Assembly: GCF_020421205.1 (NCBI RefSeq)
Contig: NZ_JAIZZH010000001.1
Span: forward strand, 1,161,691-1,225,690
Direction of reading: 5' to 3'
Source of the DNA: Hymenobacter pini
GTDB lineage: Bacteria > Bacteroidota > Bacteroidia > Cytophagales > Hymenobacteraceae
DNA length: 64,000 nucleotides
Shown here: one piece after another, positions 44,605 through 53,596 of the stretch
Numbering within the stretch: the first letter of the stretch is position 1
Layout of the letters: each line of letters opens with the position of its first letter
Made by a program: the position numbers and the translations under genes
The notes under the pieces: model-generated
The model's input: the letters and a program-made list of their open reading frames with translations, nothing else
Database searches by the model: none
What the model was told of the DNA's origin: nothing

Positions 44605-47199
44605 ATGAAAAAGTACTTCCTCCCAATTCTTCTTCTTTCCGGCAGCCACGCGGTGCTGGCCCAAATGCCTGGTGGCACGCCGCCAAGCGGGGCCGCTCGT
44701 CCGGCTGGCGCAACCCGGCCGGCTGGTGCTGGCGGGACGGCCATGGCCCCGCAGGAAGGAGCGGGCCGCATTACCGGCACCGTTACCGATGCCACCTCCA
44801 AGCAGCCCGTGCCCTTTGCCACGGTGGCTTTGGTGAACCCCGCCACCGGCAAGCCCGTGGACGGCACCGCCGCCGACGACAACGGCAAATTCACCATTGC
44901 CCGCATTGTGCCCGGCACCTACACCGTGCAGATTACCTTCATCGGCTACAAGCAGGTGGAGAAAACCGGCGTAGTGATTACCGAAGGCGGCAACACGGTA
45001 GCCCTGGGCACGGTGGCCCTGGAGTCGTCGGCGCAGGCGCTGGGTGAAGTGCGGGTAGAAGGCCAGCGCAGCCTAGTGGAGGAGAAGGTGGACCGCACCG
45101 TGTACAACGCCGAAAAGGACGAAACCACCCGCGGCGGCGACGCCACCGACGTGCTCAAGCGCGTGCCCAACCTCTCGGTGGACCTGGATGGCAATGTGCA
45201 GCTGCGCGGCAGCAGCAACATCCGGGTGCTCATCAACAACCGGCCCAGCACCATTTCGGCCAACAGCATTGCTGATGCGCTGAAGCAGATTCCGGCCGAC
45301 CAGATTAAGACGGTGGAGGTGATTACCTCGCCCTCGGCCAAGTACGATGCCGAAGGCTCGGGCGGTATCATCAACATTGTCACCAAGCAGAACAACCTGC
45401 AGGGCTTCACGCTGGACCTGCGCAGCAGCGCCGGCCTGCGCAGCTCCGACTTGGGCCTGAACGCCTCGTACCGCTCCGGCAAGATGGGCTTCTCGCTGGG
45501 AGGCGGAGGCCGCGCCCAGTACAACACGCCCGGCTCGTTCCGCAACGACCAGACGACCTACTCCATCAACGGCACCGACGTGGCCAACCGCCAGCTGCTG
45601 AGCCGCACCCTGCAAACCGCCGATACGCGCCAGCAGAACGTGTTCGGGCGCTACTCGTTGGGCTGGGACTACGACATCAACAAGTACAACTTCCTCTCGG
45701 CCTCGGTGCAGCTGGGCCTGCGCAACGGCACCAACTACCAGGACGACCAGACCTCGCAAACCACGTTCTACAATGGGCTGCCTTCCCGCTACTCGGTGCG
45801 CGACATCAAAGTGCTGGACAACTCCAATACCCTGGACGCCACGCTGAACTACACGCGCACATTTGAAACCCCGCAGCGGGAATTGAGCCTGCTGGGCCAG
45901 TACAGCCGCAACACCCGCACCAACAACTTCACCAACACCACCCAGGAAGGCGACGGGGCCGGTAACTACCTGCGCAACCTCAACGACAGCTACAACCAGG
46001 AAGTAACCCTGCAGCTCGATTACCAGACGCCCTTGAGCAAAACCCAGTTGCTGGAGTTTGGCGCTAAGGACATCATGCGGAAGGTGAACAGTGACTACGC
46101 CACTTTCCTGAATGGCCAGCAGCAGGTGGGCACCAGCCTCTCTAACGTCTTCGACTACAACCAGAACGTGGCGGCCGGCTACGCCAGCTACACGCTGGGC
46201 TTCCTCAAAAGCTACACCCTGAAAGCCGGGGTCCGCTACGAGTACACCACCATCGACGCGAACTTCCGGACGGAGAATGCGCCGTCTATTCCGTCGTACG
46301 GGGTGCTGGTGCCCAGCCTGAACATCTCCAAGAAGCTGGCCAATGGCAACATGCTGAAAGCGGCCTACAACCGCCGCATCCAGCGCCCCTCGTTGCAGTT
46401 CCTGAACCCGAACCGGCAGATTCCGAACCAGCTGAGCGTAATTCAGGGTAACCCCGAGCTGCGGCCCGAGTACACCAACAACTTTGAGCTGGGCTACAAC
46501 ACGTTCATCAAGCAAACTACGCTCAACTTCACGGCCTTTGCCCGCAACACCACGGGCTCCATTCAGGCCATCCGCACGCCCAACGGCGACACCATTACCA
46601 CCACGTACGCCAACATTGGTACCGAAAATGCCTACGGAGCCAGCGTGAATGCCAACGTAAACATCCAGAACAAGCTCACGCTGGGCGGCGGTTTGGACGT
46701 GTTCTATGCCACGCTCAACAACAATGTGAGCAATCCGCTGTACGCTGCCAGCAACCAAGGCTGGGTGGCCAGCGGCCGCCTGATGGGCGGCTACACATTT
46801 GCCAAAGGCTGGGGCATTCAGGCGTTCAGCTTCTACCGGGGCCGGCAAGTGCAGCTGCAGGGCTACCAAGGCGGCTTTGGGGTGTATAGCGTGGGGTTGA
46901 AGAAGGACTTTGCCGACAAGAAAGGCAGCATTGGCTTCGGGGCCGACAACTTCTTCACGCCCACCAACAAAATCCGCAACTCCATCAGCACGCCCGCCCT
47001 CGACCAGTACAGCGTAAACGTGCTGCGTCGCTCAGGCTTCCGCGTGAACCTGAGCTACCGCATTGGCAAGATGAGCATGGCTCAGCCCAAGCGTCGCCGC
47101 TCCGTGAACAACGACGACCTGAAAGACGGCGGCAACTCCGATGGCGGTAACGGTGCCGGTGCCACGCCCGCCCAGGGCGCCAGCGGCGGCCGTCCGTAG
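44605..47199 (+). CDS. TonB-dependent receptor/outer-membrane barrel (PF14905 type)
   Basis: 864 residues from the ATG at 44605 (MKKYFLPILLLSGSHAVLA signal). A Gly/Ala/Pro-rich stretch, a CarboxypepD_reg-like domain (about 50-140: ITGTVTDATSKQPVPFATVALVNPATGKPVDGT), a plug (about 150-240: DVLKRVPNLSVDLDGNVQLRGSSNIRVLINN) and a beta-barrel follow. The protein ends not at an aromatic residue but with a basic and Gly-rich tail (KRRRSVNN...GASGGRP) beyond the barrel. Likely transports or binds an extracellular substrate; none is indicated by neighbours. A terminator follows. Confidence 0.92.
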   Translation: MKKYFLPILLLSGSHAVLAQMPGGTPPSGAARPAGATRPAGAGGTAMAPQEGAGRITGTVTDATSKQPVPFATVALVNPATGKPVDGTAADDNGKFTIARIVPGTYTVQITFIGYKQVEKTGVVITEGGNTVALGTVALESSAQALGEVRVEGQRSLVEEKVDRTVYNAEKDETTRGGDATDVLKRVPNLSVDLDGNVQLRGSSNIRVLINNRPSTISANSIADALKQIPADQIKTVEVITSPSAKYDAEGSGGIINIVTKQNNLQGFTLDLRSSAGLRSSDLGLNASYRSGKMGFSLGGGGRAQYNTPGSFRNDQTTYSINGTDVANRQLLSRTLQTADTRQQNVFGRYSLGWDYDINKYNFLSASVQLGLRNGTNYQDDQTSQTTFYNGLPSRYSVRDIKVLDNSNTLDATLNYTRTFETPQRELSLLGQYSRNTRTNNFTNTTQEGDGAGNYLRNLNDSYNQEVTLQLDYQTPLSKTQLLEFGAKDIMRKVNSDYATFLNGQQQVGTSLSNVFDYNQNVAAGYASYTLGFLKSYTLKAGVRYEYTTIDANFRTENAPSIPSYGVLVPSLNISKKLANGNMLKAAYNRRIQRPSLQFLNPNRQIPNQLSVIQGNPELRPEYTNNFELGYNTFIKQTTLNFTAFARNTTGSIQAIRTPNGDTITTTYANIGTENAYGASVNANVNIQNKLTLGGGLDVFYATLNNNVSNPLYAASNQGWVASGRLMGGYTFAKGWGIQAFSFYRGRQVQLQGYQGGFGVYSVGLKKDFADKKGSIGFGADNFFTPTNKIRNSISTPALDQYSVNVLRRSGFRVNLSYRIGKMSMAQPKRRRSVNNDDLKDGGNSDGGNGAGATPAQGASGGRP

Positions 47200-47228
47200 A
47201 AACGCCGTTGCAATAGCACTGTTGTCTG

Positions 47229-47262
47229 AAAAAGGCCTTCCGGGTTGCGGAAGGCCTTTTTT
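47229..47262 (+). terminator. intrinsic terminator
   Basis: AAGGCCTTCCG and CGGAAGGCCTT form an 11-base stem over a four-base loop (GGTT), with A and T runs on either side. Confidence 0.9.
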
Positions 47263-47310
47263 ATTGCCAAATACCGGAAACATCTAATGGCCGGTGCGGC
47301 TTTATAAGGC

Positions 47311-47919
47311 ATGACACCTTCCCAAGATGCGCCCCAACCCTTTAACGCCAATCAGATAACCCGCCTCATCCGGAGCCGCCGGAGTATGCAGCCCGTGCTG
47401 TTTGATGCCGGCCGCGAGGTACCGGAAGCGGTGGTGCTGGAGTTACTTGAAAACGCCACTTGGGCCCCTACGCACAAGCGGACCGAGCCCTGGCATTTTG
47501 TGGTATTTGCCGGAGAAGGCCGTCAGCGCCTCGCCGATTTTCAAACCAACTTGTACCGGGCCACGGCCGGCGTAAACGTGGTGGAGAGCAAGCTGGAGAA
47601 GCTGCGGAGCAATCCGATACTTAGCTCGCACGTAATTGCCATTGGCCTGAAACGCAATGCCGAGGTGCCGGAGGTAGAAGAGGTGGCCGCCGTGGCCTGC
47701 GCCGTGCAAAACCTGCACCTCACGGCCGCTGCCCATGGCTTGGCTGGTTTCTGGAGCAGCGGCGGGGTTACGTACCACCCCGAGGCCAAACCCTTCTTTG
47801 GCCTGGGCCCCGACGACCGGTTACTAGGTTTCTTCTACCTGGGCTACCCCAAGCCCGGAGCCACCGCCCGCAGCACCCGTCGCCCGTTGGCCGAAAAGGT
47901 AACCTGGGTGCGGGGGTAA
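47311..47919 (+). CDS. nitroreductase-family protein
   Basis: 202 residues, FMN-binding nitroreductase fold. It begins TRLIRSRRSMQPVLFDAGREVP, with the Arg-Arg-Ser phosphate/FMN contact seen in YdjA- and TdsD-like reductases. Other markers are ATWAPTHKRTEPWHFVVF and AAHGLAGFWSSGGVTYHPEAK, and LLGFFYLGYPKPGATARSTRRPL near the end. Likely an NAD(P)H-dependent flavin reductase of nitro compounds or quinones; no native substrate can be named. Starts soon after a terminator, so it has its own promoter. Confidence 0.93.
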   Translation: MTPSQDAPQPFNANQITRLIRSRRSMQPVLFDAGREVPEAVVLELLENATWAPTHKRTEPWHFVVFAGEGRQRLADFQTNLYRATAGVNVVESKLEKLRSNPILSSHVIAIGLKRNAEVPEVEEVAAVACAVQNLHLTAAAHGLAGFWSSGGVTYHPEAKPFFGLGPDDRLLGFFYLGYPKPGATARSTRRPLAEKVTWVRG

Positions 47920-47930
47920 ACCGAGCATCC

Positions 47931-48311
47931 TTAAGGGCGCGGGGAGAAGCTGGTTTTTGGGGTGATAAGCTCTGCAGTGCTTGAATACGCGCTGGCCGGC
48001 AACAGGCGCAGGAGCAGGGATAAGCCACTCTCGCCGAGCTGCGTGAGAATATCAGCCGAGAAGCCGCACCAATACACCGTAGTGCCAAGGGTGCGGGCGT
48101 GGTTGTCGGCCCAGAGCAACGCGCGCTGCCCTTGGTACGAAATCCGCGCTAGGTGTTGGCAGTCAACCCAGAGCTGGCGGCCAGCCAGGGTCGGCAGTTG
48201 CAGGAAGGCGTCATGCAGCAACTGGATGTCAGCCTCCGAACAGCAGTTGCCGCGCAGGCTAATGCCCGCAAACCGGGGCGTAATGCTAGGTTGAATCGAC
48301 AACGAGGGCAT
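47931..48311 (-). CDS. STAS-like protein
   Basis: 126 residues, no membrane segment. The pattern of a strand (GISLRGNCCSEADIQLLHDAFLQL), a hydrophobic core LWVDCQHLARISYQGQRALLWADNHA, and a final helix (LGESGLSLLLRLLP) is consistent with a STAS domain, as in anti-anti-sigma factors. The usual phosphorylatable serine after the DC pair has here become HLARIS, so switching is uncertain. No kinase neighbour. Convergent with the nitroreductase gene. Confidence 0.7.
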   Translation of the reverse strand: MPSLSIQPSITPRFAGISLRGNCCSEADIQLLHDAFLQLPTLAGRQLWVDCQHLARISYQGQRALLWADNHARTLGTTVYWCGFSADILTQLGESGLSLLLRLLPASAYSSTAELITPKTSFSPRP

Positions 48312-48470
48312 AGCACAGAACAGAGTCAGGGGGTGATTAACTGTCTGATGAACTGAAAGGTAAAGCTACAAGCCCTGCGTCCGGTCCGGCTGCGTTGTTG
48401 TACGGATTTAGGGTCCGTATATTCCCCTAAAAGCACGCTGAGTATTTCCTGATAGAAGCTTGAGGCTACT

Positions 48471-48541
48471 ACCCCACAGGTGTTCCAACCCACATGCCCA
48501 GCAGCACTACAGCCCTGCTACCGTCCAAAAACACCGGGGTA
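48471..48541. repeat. weak hairpin between the STAS-like and small membrane genes
   Basis: ACCCCACAGGTGTT (48471-48484) pairs loosely with AACACCGGGGT (48531-48541). It is short and imperfect. Confidence 0.35.
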
Positions 48542-48578
48542 GCAGGTCTGCTGCGGTAATGCGTAGAAGTACGCGGGC

Positions 48579-48788
48579 TCAGCGACGAACCTGCAGGCTA
48601 TCCGGCACGGCGCGGCCCCGGGTGGCCTGGGTGAGCTGGTTCTGTAGCTGAAAATTTACTTGTTCACAATCATTGAAGCGTTTCTGCGCCATTTCCAGGG
48701 CCGCTTCGGTAGTGCGCAGGCGCTGATACAAAAACAGGATAAGCCCAAGCGCCAGCAGCAGCGCCATCAGAGGCAAGGCTTTGTTCAT
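48579..48788 (-). CDS. small single-helix membrane protein
   Basis: 69 residues from the ATG at 48788. One N-terminal membrane helix (ALPLMALLLALGLILFLYQRL), then a charged helical tail (RTTEAALEMAQKRFNDCEQVNFQLQNQLTQATR) suited to a coiled coil. It could be a small membrane-anchored scaffold. No domain recognised; confidence rests on the clean topology and start. Confidence 0.6.
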   Translation of the reverse strand: MNKALPLMALLLALGLILFLYQRLRTTEAALEMAQKRFNDCEQVNFQLQNQLTQATRGRAVPDSLQVRR

Positions 48789-48863
48789 AAGCAAGAGAAA
48801 ATACCCGCGGAAAGCAGGCCATGAAAGCACAAAAATACGCCATTGGCCGCGCAATCCGCACAT

Positions 48864-48899
48864 AAAAAAAGCTCTACCGGAACCCGGCAGAGCCTTTTT
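48864..48899 (-). terminator. intrinsic terminator downstream of the E2 gene
   Basis: On the minus strand GGCTCTGCCGG pairs with CCGGTAGAGC and is followed by a run of seven T. It ends the E2 transcript before the small membrane protein gene. Confidence 0.85.
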
Positions 48900-48914
48900 C
48901 ATATACACTAAGCA

Positions 48915-50309
48915 CTAAATGCTGGTATTGGGGTCGAACTGCTCGAGGTAGTCGGCCACGCGCCGCACGAACATGCCACCCAGCGAGCCATCCACCACGC
49001 GGTGGTCGTAGCTGTGTGAGAGGAACATGAAGTGGCGCACGCCAATCAGGTCGCCCTGCGGGGTTTCAATAACGGCGGGCTTCTTCTTGATGGCCCCCAC
49101 GGCCATAATGGCCACCTGCGGCTGCATGATGATGGGCGTGCCCATCACGTTGCCGAATGAGCCCACGTTGCTGAGCGTGTACGTGCCACCTTCCAGGTCT
49201 TCGGGCTTCAGCTTGTTGGCCCGGGCCCGGTTGGCCAAGTCATTTACCTTCTTGGTCAGGCCGTTCAGGTTCAGCTGGTCGGCGTTGTGAATTACGGGCA
49301 CAATGAGGTTGCCGGAGGGCAGCGCCACGGCCACGCCTACGTTGATGTCGCGCTTCTTGATGATGTAGTCCCCATCAACCGATACGTTGATGTTGGGGAA
49401 ATCCTGAATGGCGCGGGCAATGGCCTGCACGAAGATGGGCGTAAAGGTGAGGTTTTCGCCTTCGCGCTTCTTGTAGGCATCCTTGTGCTTGTTGCGCCAG
49501 TTCACAATGTCCGTCACGTCGGCCTCCACGAAGGAAGTAACGTGGGGCGAAATCCGCTTGCTGTCCACCATGCGCTGGGCAATCATCTTGCGCATGCGGT
49601 CCATTTCCAACAGCTCCTGGTTGCCGCTCACCGACGGGGCGGGCTTGGTAGCGGGGGCAGCCGGTGCGGCGGCGGGTTGCGCCGGGGCCACGGGAGCCGG
49701 AGCGGCCGGTGCTGCTGCTGCTGCCGGAGCAGGTGCAGCCGCCGGAGTTTCCGGGGCGGCTTGCGTAGCCAGGGGCTGCTTGCCGGCGGCTACGTAGTCG
49801 AGAATATCTTTCTTGGTAACGCGGCCTTCGCTGCCGGTGCCGGGCAGGTACTCCAGGTCGGCCATGCTGATGCCTTCTTCGCGGGCAATGCTCAGCACCA
49901 AGGGCGAGTAGAAGCGGCCCGCCTGCGGTTGCGCAGCGGCCTGCGGTGCCTGGGCAGCCGGCACGAAGGGTACCTCGGCGGGGGCAGTGGCAGCACCGTT
50001 GATGGCCGGAGCCGGAGCCTCAGCAGCGGCGGTAGCAGTAGCTGGAGCCGAGGTGGAAGCCGCGGCTGCATCCGTTTCAATTACCGCAATGGGAGCACCT
50101 ACGGCCACTACCTGACCTTCCTGAACCAGAATTTCCTGGAGTACGCCGGCGTGTAGGGCAGGTACTTCGGTGTCCACTTTATCGGTGGCTACTTCCAGCA
50201 CCGATTCATCCTGTTCAATGGAGTCGCCTACTTGTTTGAGCCATTTCAGGACGGTGCCTTCCATGATGGATTCGCCCATCTTGGGCATCGTCATTTCCAC
50301 TCGTGCCAT
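48915..50309 (-). CDS. dihydrolipoamide acyltransferase (E2)
   Basis: 464 residues from the ATG at 50309 (MARVEMTMPKMGESIMEG). Order: lipoyl domain (1-76) with the lipoylated K44 in EVATDKVDTE; an Ala/Pro linker (80-155); a peripheral subunit-binding domain (about 165-205, SPLVLSIAREEGISMADLEYLPGTG); a second Ala/Pro linker; and the catalytic domain (about 235-464) with HSYDHRVVDG. Core E2 of a 2-oxo acid dehydrogenase; branched-chain or pyruvate type cannot be told apart, though a single lipoyl domain with this start suits the branched-chain type. No E1 or E3 gene is adjacent. Confidence 0.94.
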   Translation of the reverse strand: MARVEMTMPKMGESIMEGTVLKWLKQVGDSIEQDESVLEVATDKVDTEVPALHAGVLQEILVQEGQVVAVGAPIAVIETDAAAASTSAPATATAAAEAPAPAINGAATAPAEVPFVPAAQAPQAAAQPQAGRFYSPLVLSIAREEGISMADLEYLPGTGSEGRVTKKDILDYVAAGKQPLATQAAPETPAAAPAPAAAAAPAAPAPVAPAQPAAAPAAPATKPAPSVSGNQELLEMDRMRKMIAQRMVDSKRISPHVTSFVEADVTDIVNWRNKHKDAYKKREGENLTFTPIFVQAIARAIQDFPNINVSVDGDYIIKKRDINVGVAVALPSGNLIVPVIHNADQLNLNGLTKKVNDLANRARANKLKPEDLEGGTYTLSNVGSFGNVMGTPIIMQPQVAIMAVGAIKKKPAVIETPQGDLIGVRHFMFLSHSYDHRVVDGSLGGMFVRRVADYLEQFDPNTSI

Positions 50310-50357
50310 GCGGTTGGGGGTCGTTTGGGAAAAAGGGTGGGGTGGGGTTTGGAGCCC

Positions 50358-50365
50358 CAAAGGTA
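50358..50365 (-). promoter_or_regulatory. -7 element for the E2 gene
   Basis: TACCTTTG on the minus strand, 48 bases upstream of the E2 ATG. Confidence 0.5.
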
Positions 50366-50401
50366 AGTGAAATGGTGAATGAGGTAGATAGGGGTGGAAA
50401 G

Positions 50402-50475
50402 AAGTCAACGGTAGAAAGTAAAAAGCCAACTGTGCTAGCTGTTTGGCTGTGCGTTTTACTTCCTCTTCCTGACTT
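50402..50475. repeat. imperfect palindrome between cinA and the E2 gene
   Basis: AAGTCAACGGTAGAAAGTAAAA (50402 onward) mirrors the segment at 50441-50475, with a few gaps. The right arm begins directly at the TAA of cinA. Confidence 0.6.
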
Positions 50476-51729
50476 TTACGCTCGTCCTACTTCCAGCCGG
50501 AGCAGGTTCAGGGCCGCCGTGGTAGTGTACTCCAGGTTAAGCTGTCGGCCACGGTTGAAGCTGAGCTGGCGGGTGATGGTGTGGTGGGCATCGGCGTAGG
50601 CAATGCAGATGGTGCCCACGGGTTTGGTGGGCGTGCCGCCATCGGGCCCGGCAATGCCACTGGTAGCCAGGGCTACATCCACGCCCAGCCGGCGGCGTAG
50701 GCCCTCGGCCATCTCGCCCACGGCAGCTTCGCTTACCGCTCCGTGCGCGGCCAGCGTTTCGGCCTTTACACCCAGCTCCCGCATTTTGAGGTCGTTGGAG
50801 TAGGCAATGATGCTGCCCTGGTAGTAGCGGGAGCTGCCCGGCACGCTGGTAATGCGCTGGGCCAGCAGGCCGCCCGTGCAGCTTTCGGCCGTACCTACCG
50901 TGAAGCCCCGCTCCGCCAGCAACGTGCCCACGGCAGTTTCCAGGTTTACTTCGCCTTCCGCAAAAATATGCTCGCCCAGCAGGGTGCGCAGCTCCGGTAG
51001 CAGAGCTTCCATGCGGGGGCGCAGCTCGGGCTGGCCATCGTCGTAGCCAGTGAGGCGGAGGCGCACCCCGCCCAGCGAGGGGAGGTACGCCAGCTTGACA
51101 TTGGCGGGCAGGCGGTTTTCCCAGTCCTCGATGCGCTGGGCCAGAAACGACTCACCCAGGCCTACAGTTTGCACTACCACGTGCTCAATAGCGGGCGTCT
51201 GGAAGTGTTGCCGGAGCCGGGGCAGCACCTCGTCAGTCATCAAGCCTTTCATCTCAAACGGCACGCCTGGCATACTCACAAACACGGTGCCCCGGTCCTC
51301 AAACCACATGCCTGGAGCCGTGCCCAGGGCGTTGTGTAGCACGGTGCAGCTGGCCGGCACCATTGCCTGCTGGCGGTTTACCTCCAACATGGGGCGGTTG
51401 AAGCGGGCAAAAATGCCTTCTACGTGGCGCAACGTGGGCTCGTGCAGCACCAGCTCCGAGTTGAAATACCGGGCCAGTACGTGCTTGGTCAGGTCATCTT
51501 TGGTGGGGCCCAGGCCACCGGTCATGAGCACTACCTGAGCGCGCTGGCGGGCCAGGTCCAGGGCCTGCACAATCTCATCGGCCCTATCCGACACGCTGGT
51601 AATCTGCCGCACGCGCAGCCCCAGCTTGCCCAACTCCTGTCCCATAAAGGCCGAGTTAGTATCAATGACCTGCCCGTAGAGCAGTTCATCGCCAATTGTC
51701 ATGATTTCAACGTCCGGTATGAGGGGCAT
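50476..51729 (-). CDS. cinA: CinA-family protein
   Basis: 417 residues from the ATG at 51729 (MPLIPDVEIMTIGDELLYGQVIDTNSAFMGQEL). Residues 1-170 form a MoCF-like domain (GGLGPTKDDLTKHVLA); a middle region precedes a C-terminal CinA domain (about 255-417, VGTAESCTGGLLAQRITSVPGSSRYYQGSIIAYSN and ATSGIAGPDGGTPTKPVGTICIAYA). The C-terminal part is a nicotinamide-nucleotide amidase and the N-terminal one an ADP-ribose pyrophosphatase in studied members. Likely NAD-derivative clean-up. Stands alone. Confidence 0.94.
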   Translation of the reverse strand: MPLIPDVEIMTIGDELLYGQVIDTNSAFMGQELGKLGLRVRQITSVSDRADEIVQALDLARQRAQVVLMTGGLGPTKDDLTKHVLARYFNSELVLHEPTLRHVEGIFARFNRPMLEVNRQQAMVPASCTVLHNALGTAPGMWFEDRGTVFVSMPGVPFEMKGLMTDEVLPRLRQHFQTPAIEHVVVQTVGLGESFLAQRIEDWENRLPANVKLAYLPSLGGVRLRLTGYDDGQPELRPRMEALLPELRTLLGEHIFAEGEVNLETAVGTLLAERGFTVGTAESCTGGLLAQRITSVPGSSRYYQGSIIAYSNDLKMRELGVKAETLAAHGAVSEAAVGEMAEGLRRRLGVDVALATSGIAGPDGGTPTKPVGTICIAYADAHHTITRQLSFNRGRQLNLEYTTTAALNLLRLEVGRA

Positions 51730-51830
51730 GGGGCGGTTAGTTAGGAGGAATGCTGGATTTGGCGCAATATTGGCACCTCGCCCGCTAACAACGCCATTTC
51801 GGCTTTCAGGTTTTTCTACCGCTTTCATTC

Positions 51831-52646
51831 ATGACTCCCCTTCGCACGCTGGTTCTGGGTTTTTCCCTCGTAGTAGTTTCCGCGCAGCTCGCCACTGCCC
51901 AAACCAAAACCACTACTAAAAAGACAACGACCACCACCAAAAAGACTACGACGGCCAAGAAAGCCACGCCGGTCAAAAAAACGGCCACTACCACCAAAAC
52001 GGCTACCAAAACCACCACTCCGGCGCCGGTGGTAGTGCCACTCACGGCGGAGGAAGCCACTACCGGCTTGCGTGAGGCCCTCACGCAGGGCGTAACCAAG
52101 GCCGTAGCCGAAGCTGGTGCCACGGATGGCTTCAACGGCAACGCCGATATCCGGATTCCGTTTCCGCCCGAAGCCGAGCTGGTAGCCGTAACCCTGCGGA
52201 AGCTGAAAGCCGGGGCGCTGGTTGATAATTTTGAAGTGGCCCTGAACCGGGCTGCCGAAACGGCCGCTGCCCAGGCTAAACCAGTGTTTCTGAATGCCGT
52301 GCAAAACCTGAGTCTGCAGGATGCCCTCACGCTGGCCGCCAGCCGCGAATCGGATGCGGCTACCACGCTGCTTTACGAGAAATCGTCTGCCGACCTACGC
52401 ACCGCGTTCCAACCCACCGTGCAGCAGGCCCTGGACCAGACTGGTGCCACGCGCCTGTACGCCGAGATGGTAGCCCGCTACAACAAAATTCCGCTGGTTA
52501 CCCCACTCAACCCCCAGCTGGTGCCCTACGCCACGGAGAAAACGGTTGACGGCCTGTTTGCCCTTATTGCTGCCGAAGAAGGCCGGATTCGGCAAAACCC
52601 GGCGGGCCAGGGCAGCGCTATTCTCAAGCGCGTGTTCGTGAAATAA
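51831..52646 (+). CDS. DUF4197-family secreted protein, copy 1
   Basis: 271 residues. A signal peptide (1-22, ending LATAQ) precedes a Lys/Thr-rich low-complexity stretch (KKTTTTTKKTT, about 25-62). DUF4197 covers about 65-271 with TGLREALTQGVTKAVAEAG, IRIPFPPEAELVAVTLRKLKAG and ARYNKIPLVTPLNPQL. Function unknown; predicted periplasmic. Directly followed by a paralogue with the same layout. The lysine-rich region may simply be a linker or bind DNA or polyanions. Confidence 0.9.
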   Translation: MTPLRTLVLGFSLVVVSAQLATAQTKTTTKKTTTTTKKTTTAKKATPVKKTATTTKTATKTTTPAPVVVPLTAEEATTGLREALTQGVTKAVAEAGATDGFNGNADIRIPFPPEAELVAVTLRKLKAGALVDNFEVALNRAAETAAAQAKPVFLNAVQNLSLQDALTLAASRESDAATTLLYEKSSADLRTAFQPTVQQALDQTGATRLYAEMVARYNKIPLVTPLNPQLVPYATEKTVDGLFALIAAEEGRIRQNPAGQGSAILKRVFVK

Positions 52647-52652
52647 GGGAGT

Positions 52653-52686
52653 GCTGCGCGTTGAAGGAAATAAATCAACGCGCAGC
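52653..52686 (+). repeat. 12-base-arm hairpin between the two DUF4197 genes
   Basis: GCTGCGCGTTGA and TCAACGCGCAGC are exact complements around a ten-base loop. No T run follows, so it may be a weak terminator or a palindrome of the local type. Confidence 0.8.
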
Positions 52687-52749
52687 AGCAAACTTGGTCT
52701 GGTTTCTGCAAACTGCCGCTGGGGCCCTTTCCATCACCCCGCAACTGCC

Positions 52750-53505
52750 ATGAAGTACCGTCATTTCTTTGCTCTATCGGCCGTGCTGCTGGGTGTGCAG
52801 CTCTCCGCCGCTGCCCAGATTAAGCTGCCCAAACTGGGCGATATTCTTCGCACTACTACCTCCACCACTACTACCACCAAAACGGGCAGTACCGGCAGTC
52901 TGAGCCAGGACGAAGCGGCGCGGGGACTGAAAGAGGCCCTGACGCAGGGTATCAGCAAAGGAGCCGACCAGGCCTCGCAGCAGGATGGCTTCTACCTGAA
53001 CCGCCTGATTCGGATTCCGTTTCCGCCCGATGCCCAGCGCGTGGCTACCACCCTGCGCTCCATTGGGCTAGGCGCACAGGTAGATAAGTTTGAGCTAACG
53101 CTGAACCGCGGCGCCGAGGATGCGGCCAAAAGCGCCAAGCCCATCTTTCTGTCGGCTATCAAGAGCCTCACGTTTAAAGACGTGTGGGGAATCCTGACTG
53201 GCGAGAAGGATGCAGCTACCAACTACCTCAAGCGCACCACCACCGAGCAGCTCACTACCGCTTTCAAGCCCATCATGCAGCGCAGCCTCGACCAAGTAGG
53301 TGCGACCCGCTACTACACCGACCTGACTACCCGCTACAACCGCATTCCGCTGGTAAAGCCCGTGCAAACTGACCTCAACCAGTACGCCACCGGCAAAGCC
53401 ATTGACGGGCTGTTCACGCTGGTAGCGCAGGAGGAGGCCAACATCCGCGAAAACCCCGTGGCCCGTACCACTGAACTGCTTCGCCGCGTGTTTGGCCGCA
53501 AGTAA
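52750..53505 (+). CDS. DUF4197-family secreted protein, copy 2
   Basis: 251 residues from the ATG at 52750 (MKYRHFFALSAVLLGVQLSAAAQ signal). It has the same order as copy 1: short Thr-rich stretch (TTTSTTTTTKTG) and DUF4197 (about 55-251) with RGLKEALTQGISKGADQAS, IRIPFPPDAQRVATTLRSIG and TRYNRIPLVKPVQTDL. The pair clearly arose by duplication and both keep the family motifs. They may be coexpressed from the promoter before copy 1, with the hairpin between them. Function unknown. Confidence 0.9.
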   Translation: MKYRHFFALSAVLLGVQLSAAAQIKLPKLGDILRTTTSTTTTTKTGSTGSLSQDEAARGLKEALTQGISKGADQASQQDGFYLNRLIRIPFPPDAQRVATTLRSIGLGAQVDKFELTLNRGAEDAAKSAKPIFLSAIKSLTFKDVWGILTGEKDAATNYLKRTTTEQLTTAFKPIMQRSLDQVGATRYYTDLTTRYNRIPLVKPVQTDLNQYATGKAIDGLFTLVAQEEANIRENPVARTTELLRRVFGRK

Positions 53506-53534
53506 GCACATACCGCAAGTCCCGTTCTCAATAC

Positions 53535-53578
53535 CACAGAGGCCCCGCGCTCAGCTGAGTGCGGGGCCTCTGTGTTTT
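53535..53578 (+). terminator. intrinsic terminator after the DUF4197 pair
   Basis: CACAGAGGCCCCGC pairs with GCGGGGCCTCTGTG across a 12-base loop, followed by TTTT. Confidence 0.9.
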
Positions 53579-53596
53579 CAGTAGCCGATAATACGG

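Noticed and set aside
45073..46869. 598-residue minus-strand frame
   Set aside because: Antisense to the PF14905 barrel, no domain, biased composition.
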